A DNA stretch of 64,000 nt from Marinilabiliales bacterium (GTDB lineage: Bacteria; Bacteroidota; Bacteroidia; Bacteroidales; ML635J-15): positions 310,001 through 374,000 of the forward strand of contig PKTB01000024.1 in the NCBI GenBank assembly GCA_002869385.1, in the 5' to 3' direction. The translations under genes were made by a program, and so were the position numbers. Positions 45,258 through 53,913 of the stretch are shown one piece after another. Numbering within the stretch: position 1 is the stretch's first letter; the number at the start of each line of letters is the position of its first letter. The notes beneath the pieces are model-generated. The model saw nothing but the letters and a program-made list of their open reading frames with translations, did not search any database and was not told the origin of the DNA.

Positions 45258-46162
45258 AACTAGATATAGATTTTAACGGTTTAAAACTTAAAAATCCGAT
45301 ACTAACAGCTTCAGGAACATTCGGATATGGTAGTGAATTCGAAGATTTTATTGATTTAGAGCGTCTAGGTGGCTTTATTGTTAAAGGAACTACTCTGAAT
45401 CCTCGCGAAGGTAATTTGTACCCCAGAATTGCTGAAACAGCCTCAGGAATGCTAAATGCTGTTGGTCTGCAGAATAAAGGTGTAGATGTTTTCTGTGATA
45501 AGATTTATCCTGATATAAAAGATTTTAATACTAATATTTTAGTTAATGTAAGCGGTTCTGTAGTAGAAGATTATGTTGCTAAAGCAGCAAAAATCAACGA
45601 TTTAGAGAATATTCCAGCTATAGAGCTAAATATTTCATGCCCGAATGTTAAAGAAGGAGGTATGGCATTTGGAACAAGTTGCGCATCGGCAGAAGAAGTA
45701 GTAAAAGCTGTCCGTAAAGTCTATAAAAAGCATTTAATGGTTAAGCTGTCACCAAATGTTACTGATATTGTATCAATAGCTAAATCAGTAGAAGACCAGG
45801 GAGCAGACTCTGTTTCATTGGTTAACACTTTTCTTGGAATGGCAATTGATGCTAAAACCAGAAAACCAAAATTATCTACAATTACCGGTGGTTTGTCAGG
45901 GCCTGCAATTAAACCTATTGCATTAAGAATGGTTTGGCAGGTTGCAAATGCAGTAAAAATTCCTGTTTGTGGCCTTGGAGGTATAATGACAGCAGAGGAT
46001 GCCATAGAGTTCCTTCTTGCTGGAGCATCATCAATTCAGGTTGGTACGGCAAACTTTATCGAACCTGAAGCTACAATTAAGATTCTTGAAGGAATACAGT
46101 ATTACTGTCATAAATATGGAGTCGAAGATATTAATGAGCTGATTGGAGCTATGCAAGCTTAG
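45251..46162 (+). CDS. pyrD: Dihydroorotate dehydrogenase (class 1B)
   Basis: 303 residues, TIM barrel. Motifs: NPILTASGTFGYG (about 16-28), GTTLNPREGN, NISCPNVKEGG (about 124-134) with the catalytic-loop Cys nearby, KLSPNVTDI, and the FMN-phosphate region GLGGIMTAEDAIEFLLAGAS (about 238-257). This is the catalytic PyrDB subunit working with PyrK. Convergent 4-bp overlap with the histidine kinase gene on the minus strand. Confidence 0.93.
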   Translation: MVKLDIDFNGLKLKNPILTASGTFGYGSEFEDFIDLERLGGFIVKGTTLNPREGNLYPRIAETASGMLNAVGLQNKGVDVFCDKIYPDIKDFNTNILVNVSGSVVEDYVAKAAKINDLENIPAIELNISCPNVKEGGMAFGTSCASAEEVVKAVRKVYKKHLMVKLSPNVTDIVSIAKSVEDQGADSVSLVNTFLGMAIDAKTRKPKLSTITGGLSGPAIKPIALRMVWQVANAVKIPVCGLGGIMTAEDAIEFLLAGASSIQVGTANFIEPEATIKILEGIQYYCHKYGVEDINELIGAMQA

Positions 46163-47295
46163 CTTTCGAGTCTTTCGGGTATTTTTAGATGAAAATATGT
46201 TCCTTTATTAGGAGTGCTTTCAAACCAGACTTCACCATTGAGATAGTTTTCAGTAAAAAGCTTTATGCTATACGTACCAATGCCTCTGTTATTTCCCTTT
46301 GTTGAGAAAGAACGCTGAAAAATTTGATGTTGAATCTTTATCGGAATAAACCCGGGATTGTGAATAGTAAAATAAACAAACCCTTTTCTGCGAATACCTC
46401 TTATTGTAACAGATTGACCTTCTTTACATGCTTCGGCAGCATTTTTTACAATATTTAGAATTACTTTTTGTAATAAAATTTCATCTGTGAGTATTTTTAG
46501 GTTTTTAGGTGTTAAAGAAGTATTAAAATTGCATTCTTTAACTTCTTTATTTTCTTTTATCAGGTCTATTACTTCATTAAATAAGTCAGAGACTTCAATT
46601 TCAACAAGATTTAGACTTAAATTATGTCTTTCAGCATCTAACAATAGTTGTTGACCCTTGATTTCTTTAATAAGTCTTTCTGCAAGCTTGCATGCAATTT
46701 CTGCATATTCATTGTTATTAGGGGAGTCTGCTACTTTTTTCTTTAGGATTTTTGTATAACCATAAACACCCCCAGCTGTATTTAAAATATAGTGGAAGAA
46801 AGTTTTTTCAAGGACTTCCCGGCGCTTTTTATCGCTATTATCTACCACAGACATAAGTACATAAGTTTCTTTATTAAAAAGCATAGGTTGGCACTGTACT
46901 AATAAATCATAGGATATGTTTTTCCCATTTATTATACTGCTTATTCGACATTCGTTTTGTGCTTTTTCTCCGTTTATTGCTTTAAATATTGCATTTGCAG
47001 CTCCACATTCTCTGCAAAAAATGTGTGTTCCACAACCTGTTTCAAGCTTCTTTGCATTTATGCAGTTAAAAACTTCTCCTGGTCGTTGTCCTAAAATATT
47101 GTCAGTAGGTGTATTAAGTAGATTTATAAGTATCTTATTTGCAACAACAATTTGTCTGTTGTGATTTAAAATCATAAACATTGTGTTACTTGCATCAACA
47201 AGTTCTAAAATATGACTTGAGTCGGAAAGTTGTTTATTCATTATTGATACAACTTTCTTTGAGCTTCTTTTTGTGGTTAAAAACTCTCCTTTCAT
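46159..47295 (-). CDS. PAS-domain sensor histidine kinase with Cys-rich insert
   Basis: 378 residues with no membrane segment. A PAS domain (about 25-150; MFMILNHNRQIVVANKILI) carries a Cys-rich insert, NCINAKKLETGCGTHIFCRE and CGAANAIFKAI, that could bind a metal or Fe-S cluster. The phospho-His box is FFHYILNTAGGVYGY (His about 167), then N box ILNIVKNAAEAC and G boxes NRGIGTYSIKLF. It lacks a receiver domain and an adjacent response regulator gene, so its partner lies elsewhere. Probably a soluble redox or ligand sensor. Confidence 0.82.
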   Translation of the reverse strand: MKGEFLTTKRSSKKVVSIMNKQLSDSSHILELVDASNTMFMILNHNRQIVVANKILINLLNTPTDNILGQRPGEVFNCINAKKLETGCGTHIFCRECGAANAIFKAINGEKAQNECRISSIINGKNISYDLLVQCQPMLFNKETYVLMSVVDNSDKKRREVLEKTFFHYILNTAGGVYGYTKILKKKVADSPNNNEYAEIACKLAERLIKEIKGQQLLLDAERHNLSLNLVEIEVSDLFNEVIDLIKENKEVKECNFNTSLTPKNLKILTDEILLQKVILNIVKNAAEACKEGQSVTIRGIRRKGFVYFTIHNPGFIPIKIQHQIFQRSFSTKGNNRGIGTYSIKLFTENYLNGEVWFESTPNKGTYFHLKIPERLES

Positions 47296-47395
47296 GTTTT
47301 TGGTTTGATTGTAGCTTTTCAGTTTCTTATACGGAAAGTATAAGTAAAGGTTTGATAATTAGCTGATTAATTGAGTAGGAGTCTTGAAGATATAT

Positions 47396-47980
47396 TTAGA
47401 ATTTATATCCGATCTGAACACCAAGTTTAGGTAAAATACCTGTATAACCGATGTCAGAAAACTCTTCATAACCATTATAATTTGTGTGGTATCCACCAAA
47501 AATTACATGTTTGTAACCTCCGCCGACATGTAAATCTAATGCAAAACTTTTGTAACTAAGTCTTAGTCCTCCAACAGCTCCAAGAATGAAATTGTGAGCA
47601 GTGTATCTACTTCTATTTATATCAAAAAATTTATGATTGAAATATGGTCCAAGATAATAGTCAAAAGTTAGTTTATTTCTATCATCTGATTCATTCGAAT
47701 TAATGTAAAATCGATATTGCAATTCATCAGTAAATCCTTTGTTCTTTATAAAATCATATTCTTCTCTATAAATCCCCAAACAAATTATTATGCTTCTTTT
47801 ATTTTCTTTGAAAACCCTTTCATAACCCATTTGAAGTGTATAAAATACTGGTTGAATTGGGTTAATATAGATATAGTTTTTTTGATAATTAGCTTCATAT
47901 TCAGAATTAGTGCTATTCTGTGCAGATACTAGATTAACTGCTAATAATAAAAGAGATGTTATTATAATAAATTTCCTCAT
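47396..47980 (-). CDS. Small outer-membrane barrel protein, paralogue 1
   Basis: 194 residues with a signal peptide (MRKFIIITSLLLLAVNLVSAQ), barrel strands (FYTLQMGYERVF, DELQYRFYI, LGAVGGLRLSYKSFALDLHV) and a C-terminal LGVQIGYKF strand. It follows the paralogous gene at 47984 by 3 bp and shares its overall plan (YER/YQR strand, ELQYRF/EIQYRF), so the two arose by tandem duplication. Function unknown. Confidence 0.65.
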   Translation of the reverse strand: MRKFIIITSLLLLAVNLVSAQNSTNSEYEANYQKNYIYINPIQPVFYTLQMGYERVFKENKRSIIICLGIYREEYDFIKNKGFTDELQYRFYINSNESDDRNKLTFDYYLGPYFNHKFFDINRSRYTAHNFILGAVGGLRLSYKSFALDLHVGGGYKHVIFGGYHTNYNGYEEFSDIGYTGILPKLGVQIGYKF

Positions 47981-47983
47981 AGA

Positions 47984-48586
47984 TTAGAATTTAAAACCAA
48001 TATTTATACCGGCATGAATAACAGGTCTATTTTTATAATTTACAAAATCGAGATTGCTCTGCGTTACTTCTATGCCTGAATTGTCATATGTTGAGAATTG
48101 CATTCCAAGTCCACAAAATGTGTCAATATAAACTAGATTTGCAAAGAGATATGAAACACCAAGTACACTTCCTGCAATAAGCGATTTCCCGATAACGTCT
48201 ATTCCATGCATTGGATTATTGTTCGGATAAACCATATAATTACTAAAAGGATTAAAAGCTTCCAAATATTGGTATTTGCAGAACGGGGCGAAATAATATG
48301 TGAAAATATAATCTTCTTTATTTACAAAGCGATATTGAATTTCTCCACTAAATCCACTCTTGTTAATATCATGAGTGTTTACATAAGTGTATCCAAATGC
48401 AAGATATAATGCATTGTTTTTCATTAAATCTCTTTGATATGATAGTTCTAATGTTGAGTTATAAAATTGAAATAAGCTTATGTTTAAACCGTTATGTTTT
48501 TCACGTATTTGATACGAATTTTGAGCTTTTAAAAATGTAGGAATTAAAAATATCATCAGAAAAAACAATATGAGAATATTTTTAAT
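47984..48586 (-). CDS. Small outer-membrane barrel protein, paralogue 2, start codon ATT for ATG
   Basis: The mature part (AQNSYQIREKHNGLN... EIQYRFVN ... IHAGINIGFKF) parallels the downstream paralogue. No ATG gives a full signal peptide. Reading from ATT at 48584-48586 gives IKNILILFFLMIFLIPTFLKAQ, an ideal signal peptide if the first codon were ATG. A TTG at 48568 would leave a shorter one (LFFLMIFLIP). ATG to ATT is again a G-to-T change on the coding strand. Function unknown. Confidence 0.6.
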   Translation of the reverse strand: MKNILILFFLMIFLIPTFLKAQNSYQIREKHNGLNISLFQFYNSTLELSYQRDLMKNNALYLAFGYTYVNTHDINKSGFSGEIQYRFVNKEDYIFTYYFAPFCKYQYLEAFNPFSNYMVYPNNNPMHGIDVIGKSLIAGSVLGVSYLFANLVYIDTFCGLGMQFSTYDNSGIEVTQSNLDFVNYKNRPVIHAGINIGFKF

Positions 48587-48826
48587 AATATATAAAAAAT
48601 AGAAATTTGGTTTATTTAAATTACAATACTATCCAAAGGTATAAAAAATATTGATTTATTAATATGAATTTTAAATAAAATATTTCTATTTGTGTATTTG
48701 ACTTTTAGTTTTATTTTTGGATGATTAAATTTTCTATTATTTACTTAATATTTTAGGAAATAGATTTTCTGTTATTGCAGATTATCATTAAAGATATTCA
48801 TAATTAACATATTTATAAAGACGAGC

Positions 48827-49840
48827 ATGAAGATTTGTTTCATTATGTATCCCTGGGAGAGTATAAATCCCCGCAGGGATTCAAGCCTGAGATTAGTACA
48901 TGAGTGTGTAAGGAGAGGATATGATGTAGCTATTACTAATCCATCAAATTTGACTATCAGAGATAGCATAACATACAGTTATTGTCAGACAATTGTTAAC
49001 CCTGATAGAGTTTCAATTGGTATTAGCACATTTCACAAAAACTGTAAGTTTAAGCGCGGGATGCGCGAATTACAAGAGTTTGATGTGATTTTTATGAGAG
49101 ATAATCCTCCTTTGGATCCTTTGGTATTAAATTTTTTGGATTCTATAAGAGAGGATGTTTTCATTGTAAATGCTATCAGAGGATTGCGTGAAGCAAATAA
49201 TAAAATCTATACAGCAGCGTATTATTATCCTGAGCACGAGATAATTCCTGCCACACATGTATCGAAAAACATAGATTATCTTCTTAAGGTAATTAAAGAG
49301 TCAGATAGTGATAAGATGATAATGAAGCAGCTTAACGGTTATGGTGGAAGTGGAGTAATAATTGTTGAGAAATCAGCTGTTAACAATATCAGATCATTAC
49401 TGGAGTTTTACATCAAGAAATCGAATGGGGAGTCTAATTATGTGATTTTACAGGATTATGTTGAAGGAGCTGAGAATGGTGACATTCGTGTTTTAATGTT
49501 AGGTGGTAAACCAATTGGAGCATTACGTCGTCGACCAGCTAGCGGAGATGTTAGGTCAAATATTTCTGCAGGAGGCAGCATTGAAAAGTATCGTTTAAGT
49601 TCTGATGAAAAGAAGTTTTGTAAGAAAATTGGAAAAAAGCTTGTTAATGACGGAATTTATTTTGCCGGATTAGATATTATCAATGGTAAATTAATTGAAG
49701 TTAATGTGCTAAGTCCTGGTACAATTACAGATATAAACAGACTGAATAATACAAAGCTTCAGATTAAAATTGTTGATTATCTTGAAAAAATGGTAGCACA
49801 AATAGAAAAGGCTAAAGAAAATGAAATTACAAAAGCTTAA
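48827..49840 (+). CDS. ATP-grasp ligase (RimK/glutathione synthetase-like)
   Basis: 337 residues. N-terminal part with CFIMYPWESINPRRDSSLRL and FMRDNPPLDP, then the ATP-grasp core: KMIMKQLNGYGGSGVIIVEK (about 165-184), VILQDYVEGAENGDIRVLML, and metal-binding DIINGKLIEVNVLSPGTI. The family makes peptide or amino acid amide bonds; the pattern is closest to GshB-like proteins. It overlaps the next gene by 20 bp. This pair recurs in Bacteroidota and the next protein is an amidohydrolase/DUF1704 fusion, so the two probably act on one small peptide or amino acid derivative. Confidence 0.8.
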   Translation: MKICFIMYPWESINPRRDSSLRLVHECVRRGYDVAITNPSNLTIRDSITYSYCQTIVNPDRVSIGISTFHKNCKFKRGMRELQEFDVIFMRDNPPLDPLVLNFLDSIREDVFIVNAIRGLREANNKIYTAAYYYPEHEIIPATHVSKNIDYLLKVIKESDSDKMIMKQLNGYGGSGVIIVEKSAVNNIRSLLEFYIKKSNGESNYVILQDYVEGAENGDIRVLMLGGKPIGALRRRPASGDVRSNISAGGSIEKYRLSSDEKKFCKKIGKKLVNDGIYFAGLDIINGKLIEVNVLSPGTITDINRLNNTKLQIKIVDYLEKMVAQIEKAKENEITKA

Positions 49841-51830
49841 TATTGAGGAAATTGTAAAGAATATCAAAGCTGGAAAACACTTTGAAGCTCAATCTGTTAG
49901 TGGAGGTTTTAAGATTAAAATATAAAAATACGCTCCTTATTGTTGCCTTGCTGTGCATGCCGGTGCAAATCTTAGAGTCAGTTTGCATAAAAAAATTGCC
50001 TTGAACGATTATGAAAGGTGGTATGAAGAGGATCCGTTTACAGATGATTTTATTAAGTCTCTGCCTGTTACTCTTATTGCAAATGATTCCAGATTTGAGT
50101 ATGATTTAAACAGAGAACCGGAAAATTGTGTTTATAAAAAGGAGTGGGGCAAGGATGTCTGGAATACACCATTATCATCAAATGAGAAAAAGACTAGTAG
50201 ACAGAAACATTTCGAGTTTTATACAGTATTGTTTGCACTTGTATCAAAACTTGAAAAAATGTTTGGTGGGTGTATTGTTTTTGATATTCATTCATATAAT
50301 TACAAGCGGTGGGATAGAGAAACTCCTCTATTTAACATTGGTACAGAAAGGTTAGATGCAGAAAAATACTGTAAAACTATTAATAAATGGAAAGATGAAC
50401 TTTCAAAAATTATTATTCCTGAGGTTGAGAATATTGTTGGAGAGAATGATGTGTTCTATGGTAGAGGATATGCGTTAAATTTTATTACTGAGAATTTCAA
50501 AAAAACATTAGTCCTTGCTACAGAAATTAAAAAAGTTTATTGTGATGAATTGAGTGGAGATCCATATCCAAAAGTAATTAGGCAATTGCAACAAAAATTA
50601 AAGCAGGCTATCATAAATACAACAAATGAATATTGTGTTGATCTTCCAGAATGGCACCATGTTTCAGCAATGAAATTACTGGATAAAAACCTGAATACTA
50701 ACATTCTATCGATTGATAATGCTATCTATAAAATAATGCGAAAGTATGAGGTCTTAGCTGTTGTAAACCCTATAAATGCCGATTCGGAAAGAAATAAATT
50801 CTTTAACTCAAGATACTCTCGATTACCGGTTTTCAAATACAATCCTATTAAAATCAGCTCATACAGTATCAAGCAAGAATTGATGAAAATTCCGGTTCAG
50901 GAAATAGAGGATATCTCAATTCGAAATATGTATGTTGAACTTGTTACATCATCATTTAATAAGATAGATCTGATTAGCTCTTTAAATACTGACAGTTTCC
51001 TTTATAATTCGTTAAAGTATTTTGGACAACCAGATGAAAATGATTTAAGGAATGCTAAATATTTATTATTGTTGCCAGATATACCAGGTGAAGCAAAGAG
51101 ACAACCTTTATACGATGCTAAGGCTGCAATGAAAATGCTTAAGTCAACATTGGAAGAGTATGGATTTAATGCTAAACTTGAGCTCAGTAATAAAACAGTA
51201 TCCAAAATTGTAGTTTTAAATTCCAGGAAAAGTATTTTAATAAAAGATGATGCAGTTTTTAAGCGAAAAGAGCTTGATGCACTTGCTTAGCATGAAGTAG
51301 GTGTCCATATGTTGACAACTGTAAACTCAAACCTGCAGAAATTAAAAATATTTAATCTCGGGCTGCCTGTAAATACTATGACTCAGGAAGGTCTGGCAAT
51401 TTTGGCAGAATACTTAAGTGGAAACCTTACTTTGGAAAGATTAAAGAAAATAGCTCTTAGAGTAATTGCAGTGGATGCAATGTGTAATGGGGCAGATTTT
51501 GTGGAAGCCTTTAATTTATTGAAGAAAGAGTATGGTGTTGATCCTAGGCTAGCATATAGCATTGTTACAAGAATTTTCCGTGGTGGTGGATATACTAAGG
51601 ATTATTTGTACTTGCGTGGTTTTGTTAAAATATTAAGAATGTGGGAAGAATATCATGACATTTCTCCACTTCTTATAGGTAAAACCTCAATAAAATACTT
51701 TGATCTAATTACAGAAATGATTGAGCGCGATATGGTTCAAAACCCTAAGTACTTGACAAAAAGCTTTTTAAGCTCACAAAATGAAAAAAATAGCTTGTAT
51801 TATCCATATATTTTAGGGGGCCTGCAATAA
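49821..51830 (+). CDS. N-formylglutamate amidohydrolase-like / DUF1704 (QEGLA) protein, two in-frame stops
   Basis: 669 residues from ATG 49821. The first part (about 35-270) resembles N-formylglutamate amidohydrolase (CCLAVHAGANLRVS, FDIHSYNYKRW); the second is the DUF1704/MATCAP-like zinc peptidase domain (VNPINADSERNKFFN, then HEVGVHML with the HExxxH motif, and TMTQEGLAILAEYLSG, the QEGLA motif). TAA at codon 35 (49923-49925) and TAG at codon 490 (51288-51290), the latter directly before HEVGVH. Both can be Glu codons with G to T. In other Bacteroidota this protein is named 'flavohemoglobin expression-modulating QEGLA motif protein'. Confidence 0.78.
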
Positions 51831-51911
51831 TAAGTAATGCCGTTTAATAACTGATAGCAGCCATTTACTAATTTGTGATAAGAAAATAATTTGTGAATAT
51901 ATATTTTCGTA

Positions 51912-52298
51912 ATGATATTTATGAAAAGTCTTATTATTTACAGCATATTATTCTTGATTAGCAGTTATGCTTTTACACAAACAAATTCTTATGTAATAGC
52001 CAGTTTAGAGTATCATTCATATGAGCTAATGAAATTAGGCAGTTCAGGTGTAAATGAAATTAAAGTTCAAATATCTCCTAATCCTGCTAATAGTCAGGTT
52101 AATATAAGGGTTTTAGGGGAACCAATGGATGGTTTTGTAACACTATTTGACTCTGATGGTAAGGCAATGATACATCAGATGTTTCAATCAAATCAGATAA
52201 TGTTAAATATAAAATCTTTGACAGATCAAACCTATACAATGGTTATAAAGTCAGCTGCCGGTGATAGAATAGTAAAATATAAGCTTGTCCGGATGTGA
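51912..52298 (+). CDS. Small secreted protein with T9SS sorting-like domain
   Basis: 128 residues. ATG at 51912 or 51921; the signal (KSLIIYSILFLISSYAFTQ) fits both. The rest is a Por-type sorting domain (VQISPNPANSQVNIRVLGE, about 55-73; GKAMIHQMF; YTMVIKSAAGDRIVKYKLVR) with almost no cargo domain. Such mini proteins occur in Bacteroidota; the role is unknown. Confidence 0.7.
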   Translation: MIFMKSLIIYSILFLISSYAFTQTNSYVIASLEYHSYELMKLGSSGVNEIKVQISPNPANSQVNIRVLGEPMDGFVTLFDSDGKAMIHQMFQSNQIMLNIKSLTDQTYTMVIKSAAGDRIVKYKLVRM

Positions 52299-52339
52299 GT
52301 TATAGAAAAGGTTTTCTTATTTTTACATAAAAAATAATC

Positions 52340-53050
52340 ATGGAAATTATTTCGAAACTCAGGGAAGACATGCAATTGAATTCCAGCGAAGAGAACATTG
52401 AGACAACAAAAAGATACTTCAAGAAGAGTGAACAAATTAAAGTTTGTTGCCTTAAATCAGCACAGGTAAGAGCTTTAGCAAAGAAACACATGGTGAAAAT
52501 CCCGGGCTGTGCTAAAAAAGAACTGTTCGATTACTGCGAAATCCTGTTTTCTTCAGGTGTAATGGAAGAGAGTTTCGTAGCCTGTGATTGGTTAAGGATT
52601 AATAAAAAACATTTTTTACCTGAGGATTTTAAAATATTTGAATTTTGGGTTGATAATTATATCAATAATTGGGCTAGTTGTGACTCAATATGTTCATGGG
52701 TAACAGGAGAGTTCATCCTAATGTATCCAGAATTTGTAGAAGAACTAAAAATATGGGCAAAGTCAGATAATAAATGGATGAAACGGGCAGCTGCAGTAAG
52801 TTTGGTATTGCCAGTACGTAGAGGACAACAACTGGATAGAGTATTTGAAATTGCAGATATATTATTACTCGACAAGGATGATATGGTACAAAAGGGGTAC
52901 GGCTGGATGTTAAAGGTTGCAGGAGACCATATCCAAAAAGAAGTGTTTGATTATGTTGTAAAAAACAAAGCTGTGATGCCAAGAACAGCCCTAAGGTATG
53001 CTATTGAGAAAATGCCACAGGACTTACGTAAGGAAGCAATGAAAAAATAA
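52340..53050 (+). CDS. DNA alkylation repair protein (AlkD-like)
   Basis: 236 residues of all-helical HEAT-like repeats: FAYCE-like ELFDYCEILFSSGVMEESFV, then ICSWVTGEFILMYPEF, WMKRAAAVSLVLPVRRGQ (about 150-167) and DMVQKGYGWMLKVAGD. These are the AlkD/DUF4291-type helical repeats that hold the DNA backbone while releasing alkylated bases. It starts 42 bp after the T9SS gene and precedes a HEAT-like gene by 22 bp. No AlkA or Ada gene nearby. Confidence 0.82.
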   Translation: MEIISKLREDMQLNSSEENIETTKRYFKKSEQIKVCCLKSAQVRALAKKHMVKIPGCAKKELFDYCEILFSSGVMEESFVACDWLRINKKHFLPEDFKIFEFWVDNYINNWASCDSICSWVTGEFILMYPEFVEELKIWAKSDNKWMKRAAAVSLVLPVRRGQQLDRVFEIADILLLDKDDMVQKGYGWMLKVAGDHIQKEVFDYVVKNKAVMPRTALRYAIEKMPQDLRKEAMKK

Positions 53051-53072
53051 TTATTTTTGTAAAAAATATATT

Positions 53073-53588
53073 ATGGAAGAAAATAAGAAACTTAGTATAG
53101 CGCAAAAACAAATTCTTAAGGATCTTGAGAATAAAGATGATAATCTAGTTTTAAAAGCTGTTAGAGATGTTAGAGAAAAGGGTGGAAGTTTTGTTATAGA
53201 GCCACTTATGGATGTTTACTTTAAGCATAAGTCAAATGATATAGCAGGTGAAATTTGTAATTTATTTCAGGACTTAAAAGATAATAAGCTAAATAAATTG
53301 ATCTCTGATAATCTTATTTCTTACTCTTCAAATGAAAGAATGTCTGCTTTTGTTTCTGCTTTATGGCAGTCATCGATAAAATTTGAGGATACAAAAGTAT
53401 TTCTTCAGATTTTTGTTGACGGTAACGATGCTACAAGCTTAGAAGCTTTAACACTTATCCAACAAAATGCAGATATGATTACAGATAGTATGAGCGATGA
53501 TTGTTTAAAATTATTGAAATCTGAAATTACAAATCTCAGTGATTTTAAGAAAAACCTTGCTATTGATTTACTTGAGATATTTCAATAA
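53073..53588 (+). CDS. HEAT-repeat-like hypothetical protein
   Basis: 171 residues, all helical, acidic. Pairs of helices such as NLVLKAVRDVREKGGSFVIE and SFVSALWQSS-like AFVSALWQSSIKFEDT resemble HEAT repeats. No signal peptide or membrane segment. It follows the AlkD-like gene by 22 bp, probably co-transcribed. I do not recognise a named family. Confidence 0.5.
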   Translation: MEENKKLSIAQKQILKDLENKDDNLVLKAVRDVREKGGSFVIEPLMDVYFKHKSNDIAGEICNLFQDLKDNKLNKLISDNLISYSSNERMSAFVSALWQSSIKFEDTKVFLQIFVDGNDATSLEALTLIQQNADMITDSMSDDCLKLLKSEITNLSDFKKNLAIDLLEIFQ

Positions 53589-53762
53589 AACTATAGCCTT
53601 AGTGGGGGATTAAGCTTCATGATATTATTTAAAGTGACATTTAAAGAGAAACTAGTGTAAGTATATTAATCTATTTACCGATAGAGCAATTGTGACTAAT
53701 TAGATGTTTTTGTCATGATTTTTATGTCAAAAATCCCGCCAAAAACTCATTATTTTATATTC

Positions 53763-53799
53763 ATAACCCCACATCTGCTATGCACAGATGTGGGGTTAT
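53763..53799. terminator. 15-bp stem hairpin in convergent spacer
   Basis: ATAACCCCACATCTG and its exact reverse complement CAGATGTGGGGTTAT flank a 7-base loop. It lies in the 325-bp spacer between the HEAT-like gene and the alpha-2-macroglobulin gene, 175 bp after the former's stop. No strong T run, so pairing may serve as a REP or terminator. Confidence 0.5.
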
Positions 53800-53861
53800 A
53801 GACATTTGACCCTCCGGGTCTTAATTGTTGGGCTAAAAGCGTTATGGGTAAATCTATAAAA

Positions 53862-53894
53862 AATCGGTAACCAGATTATTACTGATTACCGATT
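53862..53894. terminator. AATCGGT hairpin at the 3' side of the macroglobulin gene
   Basis: AATCGGTAACCAG and CTGATTACCGATT form a 13-bp stem with one wobble pair and a 7-base loop, 20 bp after the macroglobulin stop. Same short unit as at 44318. Confidence 0.45.
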
Positions 53895-53913
53895 ACAAGT
53901 ATTTACAAAATCT

